A stretch of DNA of 64,000 nucleotides, taken from contig CM056738.1 in the NCBI GenBank assembly GCA_029844215.1, positions 47,814,388-47,878,387 of the forward strand, in the 5' to 3' direction. Origin of the DNA: Przewalskia tangutica (Eukaryota > Streptophyta > Magnoliopsida > Solanales > Solanaceae). Position numbers and translations under genes: made by a program. Positions 1-11,040 of this stretch are shown in pieces (the first letter of the stretch is position 1; every line of letters starts with the position of its first letter). The notes below the pieces were generated by a model, which saw only the letters and a list, made by a program, of their open reading frames with translations, did not search any database and was not told where the DNA came from.

Positions 1-2388
1 GTGTAGTAGTACGGTGGAGTAGAATTGTACCCGTCGTTAGATGTATAAACCCCTGGTTGGCTTGATAGCCACCAGATAGATGAGAGATTTACGCTGTTAT
101 GGGGAGGTCTTGCCGAATTTTCGTAGAATGTTCTACGAGGATCTAAATGTTAATAAGCGCCTTGTGGCCTTATAGGTTGAAGTACTACGTATGGCGCGAT
201 CTACCGCTAAGGAGTAGCAGGGTTTGAAATCTTGGGAGCGTTTTGCTATTAGTCGATACTGCCGCGAGGTATGTGAACCTCTTCCTATCTCTTCTAGCAT
301 GATATGTGTGAACTATGTAGTACGTAGACGCATACGTGCTAAATGTATTTGATTGGTTTAAAACATAAAGTGTTATAACGACTTTATGGGAAGTTGGTTA
401 TAACGACTTTATGTTGGTAAGAAAATACTTGTGGTTTTTAAAAAGGTAATCGATTTGAACTATAAGCGGCGTGTTATGTGTTAATAAAGAACTTGAAGTA
501 TTTCAAAAGATTTTGAATCATTTGAAAGAAAGTAGTACTTGATTTGTTTTGAAAACTTAAGAGTTATGCTAGCTTTATGGAAAGTTAGGTATAACGTCCT
601 AAGAATGTTTTACTTGATTTTGGAAATCGGAATGTGTATCGACAAACCATCGCGGCGTTTTAAGAGGAAATGTTTTTAATAATTAAGTATTATTAAAACC
701 AAGAGAAACTTCCATCCGCATGTAGAAGCTAAGATGAGACAAAATGATATTTCCTAGATCATGGTCATTGTAATAAGATTGTTATAAACAAGAATATCCT
801 ACTCACATATAAGACTTATGTTTCTCGATAGTTTAAAAGAAGAATTATATTCTTAAATGAATAAGACTATGAACTACGAAACCTTTCTAAAATGAGAAAC
901 TTGAACATTGGAAATTAGGCAAACTTGATCATTGGAAAAGAATGTTGCTACTTGATTTTACAAAGAGAAGTAATTGATTTACTTTAAAAGGATAGTCACT
1001 CTAATTTATACTACGTATTGTGTGACATTGTGAAAGTAACGTATCTTTAAAGAGTTAATGTATGAAGTACTTTGGGGATAAAACCCGAACTTGTTGGCAT
1101 ATAGTAGAAAGTACCTTGTGTGTATAACTTGATTGTGTTGGTTTGTGATAGCCTGGTAATACTTTCTTGTTGATTGATAAGTAAACATGCTAGGATGCTA
1201 CGTGTGTTAGTATCTTGTGATGTTGTGTAAAGGGGTTTCCTTGTTGTGCTTATGTTGCTTAACGATAAGCTGTTGTGTTAGTATTTTACATCACTCATCT
1301 CTTGAGATGATTCCGGGTTAAGCCGCTCCGATGCGGGGTAGACTCAGGTGGTCGATGGACCTATGATTCGAGAATACCTCATGCAGGTCCCGGGGGCCTA
1401 TGCGGAACTACGAGAGTTCCAGGTTAGTATGCGTCCTTTATGGGCATGCGGTCCATGTGGCCATGCGATCGCGAAGTCGTGACGATGCCGGAGTAGCTAC
1501 CCTCGATGCGGAATACCTCATGCGGGCGATGAGATTGGCCTACGCGGAGTCAGCGGAGTTCCGAGGTTAGACGCGCATTGATCACATCGCGGGCAAGTGG
1601 CCAGCTTTGATCATGTGACGGTCTAGACAGATCTTATGATACAGTTCATGACCTTGTTGGTACTGTGGGTTTTTAGTAGTCGGCTATGCCTTCGTACTTA
1701 CCCCGTACAGTTTATTATGACACAGGTGGGACCTGGTGTTCATGTGTTCCTTGGTGCTTTTATATCATGCATCGCCGGTGAGGAAGGTATTCCACGCATG
1801 ATTTATGTTGTGGGGCTGAGACGCATTTTTATACTTGAGTGATGACTGAGGCGTGAGTCCACGACTTGACATGATCGCTTTGTAAAGCGTAGTTTGGCTA
1901 TCATACATGTCTCCTGCTTTATATGATCGCTATGATTTCATTTACTGATGTATTTTCGGGCCACATACTCTGCACTGTTAGATCGACCTCCTTCGGGCCG
2001 CGTTCATGCCGCAGTTGAGGTACACCGCCGTTGATCCTAGCTCGTGGTCAGCCAGTTTGGGAAGCTCCGTTTCTCGAGGCTTATCAGTGGTATAGTCCCT
2101 GCCGTCGTAAGTGTTTACATTCGGGGTTTGGCGGGCCCGTCCCGCCATTGTTGTCGTATCATTTCTTAGAGGTGCATGTATCTTTGTGGCGGTGGTTTGT
2201 AAAGAAAGGATTAAACTGCTCATTTTGAAAGAGTTGTTATTATTATTTATGCCGAAAGGCAAGTTTTCTAAAGATAATCATGCAACGCTTCTTGTTATTT
2301 CATGTTGTTGTTATGTTCCGTGATTACTCGATGTTGTCTCACTAGGGTGCCCGGTAAGGCACGATCCACGCCCGGTTCGGTCGTGACA
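1..2388 (+). mobile_element. LTR1: 5' LTR of tandem Ty3-type element, left end outside window
   Basis: The stretch aligns almost end to end with 6220-8633, so about 1.08 kb of its U3 lies left of the window. It ends in GTGACA at 2388, directly followed by a tRNA primer site, which marks it as a 5' LTR. It is noncoding: AT-rich from 340 to 1300, a GC-richer degenerate array at 1313-1580, then the R/U5 hairpin block at about 1985-2380. Compared with LTR2 it has many CAG-to-CGA/CGG and CTG-to-TCG exchanges (for example 373-390, 436-470, 647-657), which I read as probable sequencing error. No gene is seen. Confidence 0.9.
1313..1580 (+). repeat. Degenerate tandem array in LTR1
   Basis: Three imperfect units contain the words GAATACCTCATGCGG, CCTATGCG and GAGTTCCAGGTTAG. 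The homologous array in LTR2 is at 7545-7805, and a related one in LTR E is at 49430-49640, which ties those three LTRs to one subfamily. Confidence 0.6.
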
Positions 2389-2392
2389 AAAG

Positions 2393-2403
2393 TGGTATCG
2401 AGC
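2393..2403 (+). other. Primer binding site (tRNA-iMet), internal 1
   Basis: TGGTATCGAGC begins five bases after the LTR1 terminus. The plant initiator-Met complement is TGGTATCAGAGC, seen intact at 24349 and 41820. Here the CAGAG core reads CGAG. The reverse-strand copy in element C shows the same change, so an error at a CAG site is more likely than a real loss. The leader from 2404 to 2590 is noncoding. Confidence 0.8.
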
Positions 2404-2453
2404 GATTAATCCTCGGAAAGTGTCTACGCATCGTATCCGAAGTCTTGATTATC

Positions 2454-2473
2454 GGTGTGTTGTGCACCACACC
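2454..2473 (+). other. Leader hairpin with palindromic loop (dimer-initiation-like), internal 1
   Basis: The arms GGTGTG (2454-2459) and CACACC (2468-2473) pair perfectly around the 8-nt loop TTGTGCAC. The loop holds the self-complementary hexamer GTGCAC. It lies between PBS and gag start, where retroviral genomic RNAs carry dimer-initiation hairpins. The same structure is present in B, A, F and C. The structure is seen in the sequence; the function is inferred. Confidence 0.6.
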
Positions 2474-2590
2474 AATAATCAGGAGGCTATAGGATATTTA
2501 GGATTGGTTTCTATTCTTCTCACTCTGAGATCGTGCCTTAGAGCTGTGTTGTAAGTTGGACCCTCTGACGAAATTCTTTCCCTTATCGTT

Positions 2591-3333
2591 ATGCCTCCGT
2601 GTAGGCAACCCGCCCGTGAGGCGCAAGGCAGCGGCGAGGCTGAGTAGAGTTCAGAGGGTTGCGTGGGCACAGGCCCAATTATCACCTTGGGTGGTGCTTC
2701 ATTCGGGGAGTTTTGCGACGTCACTAGCCCCAGCAAAGTTTAGCACGGCGGCGGCAGTTCCTACTGCGGCCATGATATTTGAACCTTCAGTTCCACGATC
2801 GAGAATAGTGAATATAGATTGCAAAGAGGCGACCCTGTTACTAACTATGGATTTGACTACCAGAGAGTATACCGATGTACTGCGAGTCTTGATGACTATC
2901 AACGAGAAGGTTGTGCAAGAGTAGTTCTTGATTGGCTTGAGCATGGCTGTGGTCGGGCTTATGCACGCAGTCGAGAAACGTAGCAATCGACGGGTTAACC
3001 AAGGACAAATGTAAGAGGCCAGAGCGAAGCGTCCTTTGGTAACTTTCGAGGCGAGTCGCCACCAGCCAGATTAGATTACGCGATCCACCGCTGCGAAAGG
3101 TCCTCCACAGGTTCGGGGCGTTCGGTACGCAGGAGTTGGTCGAGCTCGGATCTTAGGTTCATTGTGATGCACGTCATCCCGGGGAATGTCGTCTTTTAGT
3201 TGGTACTTGTTGTACCTATGACCGTCAGGGTCTGATGTCGAAAGGGTGTCCTTGTAGGAGGACTTAGCCTTCAGGATCGATGGGTAGTCGTCACCTTCCT
3301 TAGCTATGCGCCCTACGGGGCAGGTTTGATTAG
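2591..3333 (+). pseudogene. gag: Ty3-type gag, internally deleted and frame-broken (internal 1)
   Basis: The start context ATGCCTCC is shared with the gag starts of B (24547), A (42024), F (53997) and C (32339). The frame stops after 18 codons. The core that reads LWDFLSC in other copies is missing. Recognisable sequence returns at about 3018, where CCTTTGGTAACTTTCGAGGC matches the post-core linker of int2. A worn zinc-knuckle region lies at 3168-3245. The stop TAG at 3331 is collinear with the stop of int2 gag at 9828. Gag would form the particle and bind RNA; this copy cannot. Part of the damage sits in a patch of CNG-type discrepancies and may be technical. Confidence 0.7.
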
Positions 3334-3890
3334 AACGACTAAGGGGAGTGAAGCAGTAGATATAGATATATCTTTAACCCTCTAGAGTTTTGTTTATGTG
3401 ATAAGGTGAGTATACCTTAAGTGCTATGTTCTGACAGCAGTGTGTTAGTTGTGATTAGAAATCATGGTGGGTTAACCGAGTAAGATTTTGGGGGATAGAG
3501 AAGGTGTGAGCCTTAGAGTTGTATACGTAGAGACCTTAGAGGTAAGGCCATCTCGAGTAAAAGATGTATTGTTTATGTTTGACCCTTATAGGAGTGCATA
3601 GTGCACGTGAGTTATGCTTGTGGGATTAGTCCCTGAGTAGTGTGGAATGAAAGAGGGTAGTTGAGCTAAGAAGACCGCTAGGTTTTCGTAACGTGATTAG
3701 TGAGATTGTTCCGGTTCGGGGAGCTAGTATGGTGCGCGTTGCCGGGTCGGGTTGAGGCCACGTTGCGGGTCAACCCGCGGCCTGTTTGGTGGTGGGGTCA
3801 GTTTGTGATGGTCCCGCCTTGTGATAGGGTCACGAGGGTGTTAGGCCCGAGTTTAGTTAACCAGCGTACGAGTTCGTGGATACGTTCGAC
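3334..3890 (+). other. Conserved noncoding post-gag block, internal 1
   Basis: No sustained reading frame matches a known domain. The words GTGATAGGGTCACGAGGGTG and GGTTCGTGGATGCGTTC (here with small changes, about 3819-3890) recur at the same place in int2 (10308-10385), B (25795-25870), C (- strand, about 30610-30690) and D (- strand, about 17735-17830). Conservation outside gag suggests an RNA-level role, or descent from one deleted parent. Confidence 0.6.
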
Positions 3891-4575
3891 CGGTGGTCGG
3901 GTCGATGGGGGCAGCCCATCGTGTTCTTCGTTCGGGACCGTTTTCTCGGCAGAGGGTTATGCGAGATGTTATATCAGAAAGGTTGTAAGGCTGCACGAGG
4001 TGCCTACCTTCACCTTATGTCAGGCAGTGAAGCCCAGATTGTGGCTATTTTCGTTTTTCTGGAAGTTTTACCAAGCAGGGTTAAGAACTCAGGTGAGTCT
4101 CGGAATCGCATTCGCCCTCGGGCCAGTGTGTGTATTTCAGGGGTAGTTGTGAAGATTGTTGTCTCCGGTGGAGGGAGTGTTTAAGCTACCATTTCAGTGT
4201 TCGGATGTCGCCTTATTAAGCCTTGTAGGGGGCGGATGTGTAAGTTGCCGGTCGAGTGGTTCGATGTTGGCAAGGTTCAGACAGTTGGTTCAGGCTTGTT
4301 CCAGCAGACTGTGGATAGTGAGAAGCTTGTCTAGAAGAAGTTCTGGCAGCTCAGAGGAAATCGTGCGGATGATCGGCGACGACGCTTAGAGTTCAGGTTG
4401 ACGGTCGGTCTTCTTGAAAGTACCACCCCGGATTGGGTGTGACGAGCTTTGGAAGACAGAGGGAACTTAGCCCGAGTTACTTTGGGCCTTTGAGTCCATG
4501 TGAAGAATAGGCCAGGTTGCCTATATGTTAGCTTTTGCCGTCCGACTTAGGAGGCAGTATGTCCGGTCTTTCGTA
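3891..4575 (+). pseudogene. pol: Collapsed Ty3/gypsy pol remnant (protease-RT linker joined to integrase C-terminus)
   Basis: Conceptual translation at about 3960-4090 gives QKGC followed by a spacer and FLEVLPS. This resembles the conserved KGC...EFPDVFPEELPG linker between protease and reverse transcriptase of plant Ty3 elements. After about 4170 it resembles the integrase C-terminal part: LPVEWFDVGKV (typically SPxGWFEVGE), a DDRRRRLEF-like motif (about 4375-4392; typically DxRRRxLEF), and PELLWAFES followed by RIGQVAYMLA (typically GPFEILERIGxVAYRLALP). Frameshifts and stops abound. The RT, RNase H and DDE core are absent. In int2 and B this position holds only about 130 bp of unrelated scaffold. 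Family match is from motif recognition, not a search. Confidence 0.6.
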
Positions 4576-5102
4576 TTGTTATGATCGGGAAAGTATCGGA
4601 GATCCATCCAGAGTGTTCCCTTTTAATGATGACCACGTTAGAAATAGTAACCCCGAGTTTTGGAAACTGAAGCCGTATCAGAATGTGGTAAGAGTTCGAG
4701 TGTCTGACGACCTCGAGGATCGCATACGGCCCGGTACCATTTGTTGGGTCGTCGGAGCTAGGCTCGCGACAAAGTGACAAAAGTGGTACCATTTGTTGGG
4801 TCGCCTGAGAAGGTTAATGCCTCAGGCAAAGTGACAAAGTGGTATCTACGACGAGTAAAGAGAGAAGCGAGCATGTATGGCGGGCATAGATGTGATCATT
4901 TCTTTTGTAAAGAGAAGGTGCGAAGGAAGTATATTTTAGACCCCGGTGAGGAGTGTTTTGTGGTGATGATTAGAGGTGTTTCCTCGTGGACTTTGATGTA
5001 AGTATTTACGCAGGTGCTTCTGTGGCCAGCGGTGGCAGGATTGTTCTCGTAAGTATAGTAGTGAAGACTATACTGGCGCACGTTTGTTTTGAGGCTTGAA
5101 GG
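4576..5102 (+). other. 3' noncoding region of internal 1
   Basis: From TTTTGGAAACTGAAG (about 4657) to the PPT hairpin this follows the int2 scaffold at 10468-10790. It adds a local duplication at 4733-4846. It contains the shared words GTATAGTAGTGAAGACTATAC and a CCGGCGCA-like word seen upstream of other PPTs. I see no gene. Confidence 0.5.
4733..4846 (+). repeat. 52-bp tandem duplication with PBS-like words
   Basis: GGTACCATTTGTTGGGTCG occurs at 4733 and again at 4785. Each unit is followed by a word close to the LTR-end/PBS junction: GTGACAAAAGTGGTACC at 4774-4790 and GTGACAAAGTGGTATC at 4831-4846. The real junction at 2383 reads GTGACAAAAGTGGTATC. It is absent from the other internal regions. 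Confidence 0.65.
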
Positions 5103-5137
5103 AACATTCGGGACGAATGTTTCTAAGGAGGGGAGAA
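5103..5137 (+). other. PPT and adjacent hairpin, internal 1
   Basis: AACATTCG (5103-5110), loop GGA, CGAATGTT (5114-5121) is a perfect 8-bp inverted repeat. It is followed by the purine tract AAGGAGGGGAGAA (5125-5137), which abuts TGTTATACCCC of LTR2. The tract is the expected plus-strand primer. The hairpin recurs beside every PPT in the window. Confidence 0.85.
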
Positions 5138-5546
5138 TGTTATACCCCGTATTTCCAGAGTATGTACGTAAGGACGTACGTAGAGAAATTTGAAACTTTT
5201 AAGTTAGGCTTGGCCGAATTAATTGTTGTGCACAACACTCGTTTAGAGTCGTTTTTCGACGAAACGTTTTCACAGCTTTCGTAGGGGAATTTCCGGCTAT
5301 GTCATTTTTAATTTTTGCGGATTTTTCCGAGAGACGAAACATTTTGGACCAACGAGAGGGCGACACTTGTCACCCTCAAGTTGGTGGAGTGATGGGCGGT
5401 AGCTTGGCCGAAAGGTGTGCATTAGTTGGTAGGATATTTTTGTGTGTTGATTGATAAGTGGGACCCACACACACTTGTCTAAATCTTGGCCCTACACTTG
5501 CCTTGCACTTGGCATGATCTTGGCCATTGGTTGGCCTTCACTTGAC

Positions 5547-5558
5547 CTATAAATACCA
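5547..5558 (+). promoter_or_regulatory. TATA box of LTR2
   Basis: CCTATAAATACC lies about 410 bp from the LTR start, the distance seen for TATA motifs in several LTRs here. Transcription would start about 30 bp downstream. Confidence 0.6.
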
Positions 5559-7544
5559 CTTTGGAAGACAAATTCATCCACAAATTTGCCTAAGTCTTGA
5601 AAGCTCTCCTTCTCCCTCCCCTTTGTGTTGAGTTCGGCCAAGAGGCCTCCCCCTCTCCTAGAGGCCTTGGCCGAGGGGTACACCCCCCCTCCTAGTGGTG
5701 CTAGCCGTGGGGTACCCCCCCTAGCCTAGTTGCTTTCGTATAATACCCCCCCTTTTGTGGTATAGAAATACTCCCCAAGTATTGTTATAATGCCCAAATA
5801 CCTTAGCCGTATACCTTGTAGTATTCTAAGGTTATACCTATACGAAAAGCCCAGAAATACTATTATACTTCCGTCAGTCACAAAACCGAAACCCTAAGGA
5901 AAATCTTCACCGTAGTTGAAGTCGTATGTAGAAGTTGGTTAGAACTTCTAAGGGTAGTTTGGAGCGGGTTGGAGCGCGCGGAGTTGGAGCTAAACGATTG
6001 CCCAGGATCGACTTTAACTAGGATAATTATGGGCTTATCGAGGTAATTATCTTGTCCCTCTATTGTAATTGGAAATTACATATTGTTAGAATATATAGTT
6101 GAAGTATACTATATATAGTACTGAACGTAGTTATCGGCAATGTCTTGCGACTTAAGCCTGAATTTAAAGAAGAATACTGAACTGAACTGTAATTACATAG
6201 GACTGTATTACAGTAGACTTGTGTAGTAGTACGGTGGAGTAGAATTGTACCCGTTCGGGTTAGATGTATAAACCCCCCCCTGGTTGGCTTGATAGCCGGC
6301 CCCGATAGATGAGGAGATTTACGCTGTTGCGGGGGAGAGTCTTGCCAATTTTACGTAGAATGTTCTACGAGGATCTAAATGTTAATAAGCGCCTTGTGGC
6401 CTTATAGGTTGAAGTACTACGTATGGCGCGATCTCGCAAGGAGTAGCCGACGGTTTGAAGTACTTGGAGCGTTTGCTATTAGTCGATACTGCCGCGAGGT
6501 ATGTGAACCTCTTCCTATCTCTTCTAGCATGATATGTGAACTATGTAGTGCGGTGACGCATACGTGCTAAATGTATTTGATTGGTTTAAAACATAAAGTG
6601 TTATAACAGCTTTATGGGAAGTTGTTTATAACAGCTTTATGTTGGTAAGAAAATACTTGTGGTTTTTAAAAAGGTAACTGATTTGAACTATAACTGGCGT
6701 GTTATGTGTTAATAAAGAACTTGAAGTATTTCAAAAGATTTTTGAATCATTTCGAAAGAAGAAGTAGTACTTGATTTGTTTTGAAAACTTAAGAGTTATG
6801 CTAGCTTTATGGAAAGTTAGGTATAACGTCCTAAGAATGTTTTACTGATTTTGGAAATCAGAATGTGTATCGACAAACCACTGCAGCGTTTTTAAGAGGA
6901 AATGTTTTTAATAATTAAGTATTATTAAAACCAGTAGAAACTTCCATCTGCATAGAAGCTAAGATGAGACAAAATGATATTTCCTAGATCATGGCTGCTG
7001 TAATAAGATTGTTATAAACAAGAATATCCTACTCACATATAAGACTTATGTTTCTCAGATAGTTTAAAAGAAGAATTATATTCTTAAATGAATAAGACTA
7101 TGAACTACGAAACCTTTCTAAAATGAGAAACTTGAACATTGGAAATTAGGCAAACTTGATCATTGGAAAAGAATGTTGCTACTTGATTTTACAAAGAGAA
7201 GTAATTGATTTACTTTAAAAGGATAGTCACTCTAATTTATACTACGGGTATTGTGTGACATTGTGAAAGTAACGTATCTTTTAAAGAGTTAATGTATGAA
7301 GTACTTTGGGGATAAAACCCCGAACTTGTTGGCATATAGTAGAAAGTACCTTGTGTGTATAACTTGATTGTGTTGGTTTGTGATAGCCTGGTAATACTTT
7401 CTTGTTGATTGATAAGTAAACATGCTAGGATGCTACGTGTGTTAGTATCTTGTGATGTTGTGTAAAGGGGTTTCCTTTGTTGTGCTTATGTTGCTTAACG
7501 ATAAGTCATTGTGTTAGTATTTTACATCACTCATCTCTTGAGAT

Positions 7545-7805
7545 GATTCCGGTTGTCGCCTCCGACGCGGGTAGACTCAAAGTAGTCGATGGACCTATGA
7601 TTCGAGAATACCTCACGCAGTCCTGCGGGCCTATCGCGAGCTACGAGAGTTCCGTGTTAGTGTCGTCCTTTATGGGCATGCGGTCCATGTGGCCACGCGG
7701 ATCGCAGTCCGGGGCGATGCCGGGAGTAGCTACCTCGATGCGGAGAATACCTCATGCGGGCCGATGAGATTGGCCTACGCGAGTCGCGGAGTTCGAGGTT
7801 AGACG
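7545..7805 (+). repeat. Degenerate tandem array in LTR2
   Basis: Imperfect units share GAATACCTCAYGC, GGCCTAYGCGAG and GAGTTCGAGGTTAG. It is the counterpart of 1313-1580 and is probably older than the clean arrays in LTRs A, B and C. Confidence 0.6.
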
Positions 7806-8667
7806 CGCATCGATATCGCGGGCAAGTGGCCGCCTTTGATCTTGTGACGGTCTAGACAGATCTTATGATACGATTCATGACCTTGTTGGTACCGCTGGTT
7901 TTAGTAGTCGGCTATGCCTTCGCATTTCTTACCCCGCATGCTTTATTATGACACAGTGGGACCCGTGTTCATGTGTGTTCCTTGGTGATTTTATATCATC
8001 GACTGCCGGCAGTGAGGATGGTAATCCACGGTCTTGATTGATGTGGTGGGCATGAGACCCTTTTTTATACTTGAGTGATGACTTGAGCGCGTGAGTCCCT
8101 GACTTGACATGATCGCTGTTGTAAATCGTAGTTTGGCTATCATACATGTCTCCCGCTTTATATGATCGCTATGATTTCATTTACGTGATGTATTTTCGCC
8201 ACATACTGCACTGTTATGCCGACTCTCCTTCGGGGCTGCGTTCATGCCGCAGTTGAGGTACACCGCCGTTGATCCTAGCTCTCGTGGTCACGCTTTGGCG
8301 TTGGGAAGCTCCGTTTCTCGGAGGCTTATCGGTGGTATAGTCCCCGCCGTCGTAAGTGTTTACATTCGGGGTTTGGCGGCCCTGTCCCGCCATTGTTGTC
8401 GTATCATTTCTTAGAGGTGCAGTAATCTTGCTGTGTGGCGTGGTTTGTAAAGAAAGGATTAAACTGCTCATTTTGAAAGAGTTGTTATTATTATTTATGC
8501 CGAAAGGCAAGTTTTCTAAAGATAAATCATGCACGCTTCTTGTTATTTCATGTTGTTGTGTTATGTTCCACGATTACTCGATATTGTCTCACTAGGTGCC
8601 CGGTAGGCACGATCACGCCCGGTTCGGTCGTGATTGGACTCCTCTCGACGTATTCTTATGTGCGATT

Positions 8668-9828
8668 ATGCCTCACGCAAGGCAATCGGGGCCCGAAGGC
8701 AACGCAGCAGGAGTCGCGAGCAGTAGTAGCGGCGGTCTCACCGACGCCACGCACGAGACGTCGGACCACGGCAAGGAACAGAGGAGATGGGTTACATGAG
8801 ATGGCCCAGTTATTGGCCAGGATAGTGGCAAGGCACGAGGATAGGCTGGATGCAGCAATTCCGGTACCGGTAGTACCCGTAGTTCACCCGAGATCGGATA
8901 GTTTGAGACTGTGGGACTTTCTGAGTTGCAGCCCGCCAGAGGTTTATGGGTAGAGGCCTGAGGATGATCCGCAGGAGTTCATCCGACAGTTACATCGGAT
9001 CATGAGAGTGATCAAGGCTTCGGAGACCGAGTCAGTGGTCTTAGGTTCGCATCGGCTGCGTGATACTGCAGTCGACTGGTTTGATTCGTGGGAGCTGTCC
9101 CGGGGGGAGCATGCGCCCAGGCTATTTGGGACGAGTTCTCGAGGCATTTCTGCCCACTTCTTGCCTCCGCAGAGATGAGGGCACGGCCGGCGATTTACGT
9201 CTTGAGACAGAGAGGCGTGCGGTTCGAATACAACGTGGAGTTCGACTCATTGGCTCGGTATGTCCCTCGTTAGTAGCCGATATGGAGGACAGGCACCGCC
9301 ACGCCACCGGGCTCGATGACTACGTGGCAGAGGCTTGTTCGGGTGTAGCTCGTCAGCCGGGCATGGACATTGCCCGCATACAGGCTTATGCACTTGGATG
9401 TGAGGCGGATGGGTCGGCAGAATGACCGAGATCGCGAAGAGGGCCGAATGCAGGTCCTTTGGTAACTTTCGAGGCGGACCGCCTCAGCAGCAGGTTAGTT
9501 ATGCACCTCCGCCAGTACAGAGTGGTCCTCCACAGTCTTCAGGACGTTCGGGGTATTCGGGAGCCTGATCCGAGCTCCGTGGCTTCCGGTTCACGGTATA
9601 CACGTTCTAGCCACCGGTTCATGTTTCTCGCAGGTGCGATGCGGCAAGCGTCATCCCGGGGAGTGTCGTCTTTTTACTGGTGCTTGTTTCACCTGCGGCC
9701 GTCAGGGCCATGTGACGAGAGACTGTCCTAGAAGGAGGGATACAGGTAGAATGACGCAGCCTACCGGGTCCGTGGCAGGTTCATCGCCTTCTATAGCTAT
9801 GCGCCCGACAGGGCAGGATTATGATTAG
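8668..9828 (+). pseudogene. gag: Ty3-type gag, nearly full length but frame-broken (internal 2)
   Basis: Start ATGCCTCACGC; stop TAG at 9826. Spread over several frames it reads the whole gag order. An alanine/serine-rich N-terminus comes first. Then the core follows: LRLWDFLSC (about 8905), DDPQEFIRQL (about 8964), VLGSHRLRD (about 9040), WFDSWELSRGE and FDSLARYVP (about 9241). Next is the MDIARIQAYA helix (about 9364). Two zinc knuckles close it: RCGKRHPGEC, then CFTCGRQGHVTRDC (9690-9731). A stop TAG at 8951 and at least three frameshifts break it. Its own PBS is deleted. Gag packages element RNA; this copy is inactive as read. Confidence 0.8.
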
Positions 9829-10790
9829 AGCGACGAAGGGAAAATGAAGCAGTTGATACAGGTATATTCTTACCCCTCTAGAGACTAGTATGCGTTGATG
9901 ATATGATGATGTGCTAAGTATTATGTTCAGATAGCATTATGTTAAATTGTGATTGAGAGGCCTGGTTAGTAAAGGGGAAGTTGGGTACATAGAAATTGTG
10001 AGCCTTAGAATATTATACGTGGAGACCTTAGATGCGAGGCCGTCTTGAGTAAAAGATTTTGTTTACGATTGACCTTTGTCGGAGTGCATAGTATACGAGG
10101 GGTATAATTGTGTGATAAGTCCCTGAGTGGTGTGAATTATAAGAGGGTAGTTAAGCTAAGAAGACCACTAGGTTTTCGTGACTTGATTAGTGAGATTGTT
10201 CCGGATCGGAGAACAAGAGCTTGGCGCGATAGATGGGTCGGGTTGAGGCCAGATGCGGGTCAACCCGTAGCCCGGATTGAAGTAAGGGAAATTGGTGGTG
10301 GTCCCGCTTTGTGATAGGGTCACGAGGGTGCTAGGCCCAAGTTTAGGTAACCATCGTACGGGTTCGTGGATGCGTTCGACCAGAATCGGATCGTGAAGGC
10401 CGGGGATGGCCTTAGAGAAGTTTGAAGCTAGTGAGATGACCAAGTTTGGAGGTAGTGGCTCCAAAGTTTTGGAAACTGAAGCGATGACTGAAGTGTGGTA
10501 CGTGTAATAGAAAGAGTTCAGGTGTACGATAAGGGTACGAAGAGTAAGAGAAGAAGCGGACGCGTGTTATGAAAACGGAAGTGATCATTCTTTTGAAAAG
10601 TAAAGATGCGAAGGGAGTACCCTATAGACCATGGGTGGGAGCTTTTTGTGAGATTAGAGGCGATTCCTCATTGGCTTGGATTTGAATTTTTGCGCACATG
10701 TTATATTCTGGCCATTGGTGGCATGATCGGTTTTTGTAAGTGTAGTAGTGGAGGCTACACCGGCGCATGTATGTTTAGAGACTTAGAAGG
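9829..10790 (+). other. Post-gag noncoding scaffold, internal 2
   Basis: No pol domain is present. The shared block around GTGATAGGGTCACGAGGGTG (10308) runs straight into GTTCGACCAGAATCGGATCG and TTTTGGAAACTG without the pol remnant of int1. This makes it the reference form of the scaffold. The last 180 bp resemble the pre-PPT regions of C, D and G. Confidence 0.6.
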
Positions 10791-10825
10791 AACATTCGGG
10801 ACGAATGTTTCTAAGGGGGGGAGAA
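10791..10825 (+). other. PPT and adjacent hairpin, internal 2
   Basis: AACATTCG (10791-10798), loop GGA, CGAATGTT (10802-10809), then the PPT AAGGGGGGGAGAA (10813-10825) abutting LTR3. Confidence 0.85.
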
Positions 10826-11040
10826 TGTTATACCCCGTAGTTCCAGGGTATGTATGTGAGGACGTACGTACGAGAATACGACAGAAATTTTGGAAAGAAA
10901 GAAAGATGTGATTTTTCGACGGAAAAGTTTCCGGGTTTTGTGAAGGAAAAAGGTTCGTTAATGGGAATTGGATTCCCAGATTTGGTATTTGGGCTTCTTG
11001 GATTATATTAGAATTATGAGATTTTATTTTCGGAAATGGT

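Larger units (their letters stand above)
5138..8633 (+). mobile_element. LTR2: LTR shared between internal 1 and internal 2
   Basis: It begins TGTTATACCCC directly after a PPT, so it is the 3' LTR of the LTR1/int1 element. It ends at GTCGTGA, lacking the final CA. The primer site and about 160 bp of leader that should follow are missing, and gag of int2 starts 35 bp later. It aligns with LTR1 from 6220 onward. It carries a GTGGGACCCAC motif (5458-5468), a TATA box (5547), an array (7545-7805) and R/U5 hairpins (8225-8615). The boundary to int2 is probably a recombination or deletion scar. Confidence 0.88.

Noticed and set aside
3700..4146. 148-codon open frame as a possible new gene
   Set aside because: It crosses the conserved noncoding block and the pol remnant in a frame that does not carry the pol motifs; no homologous frame exists in sister elements.
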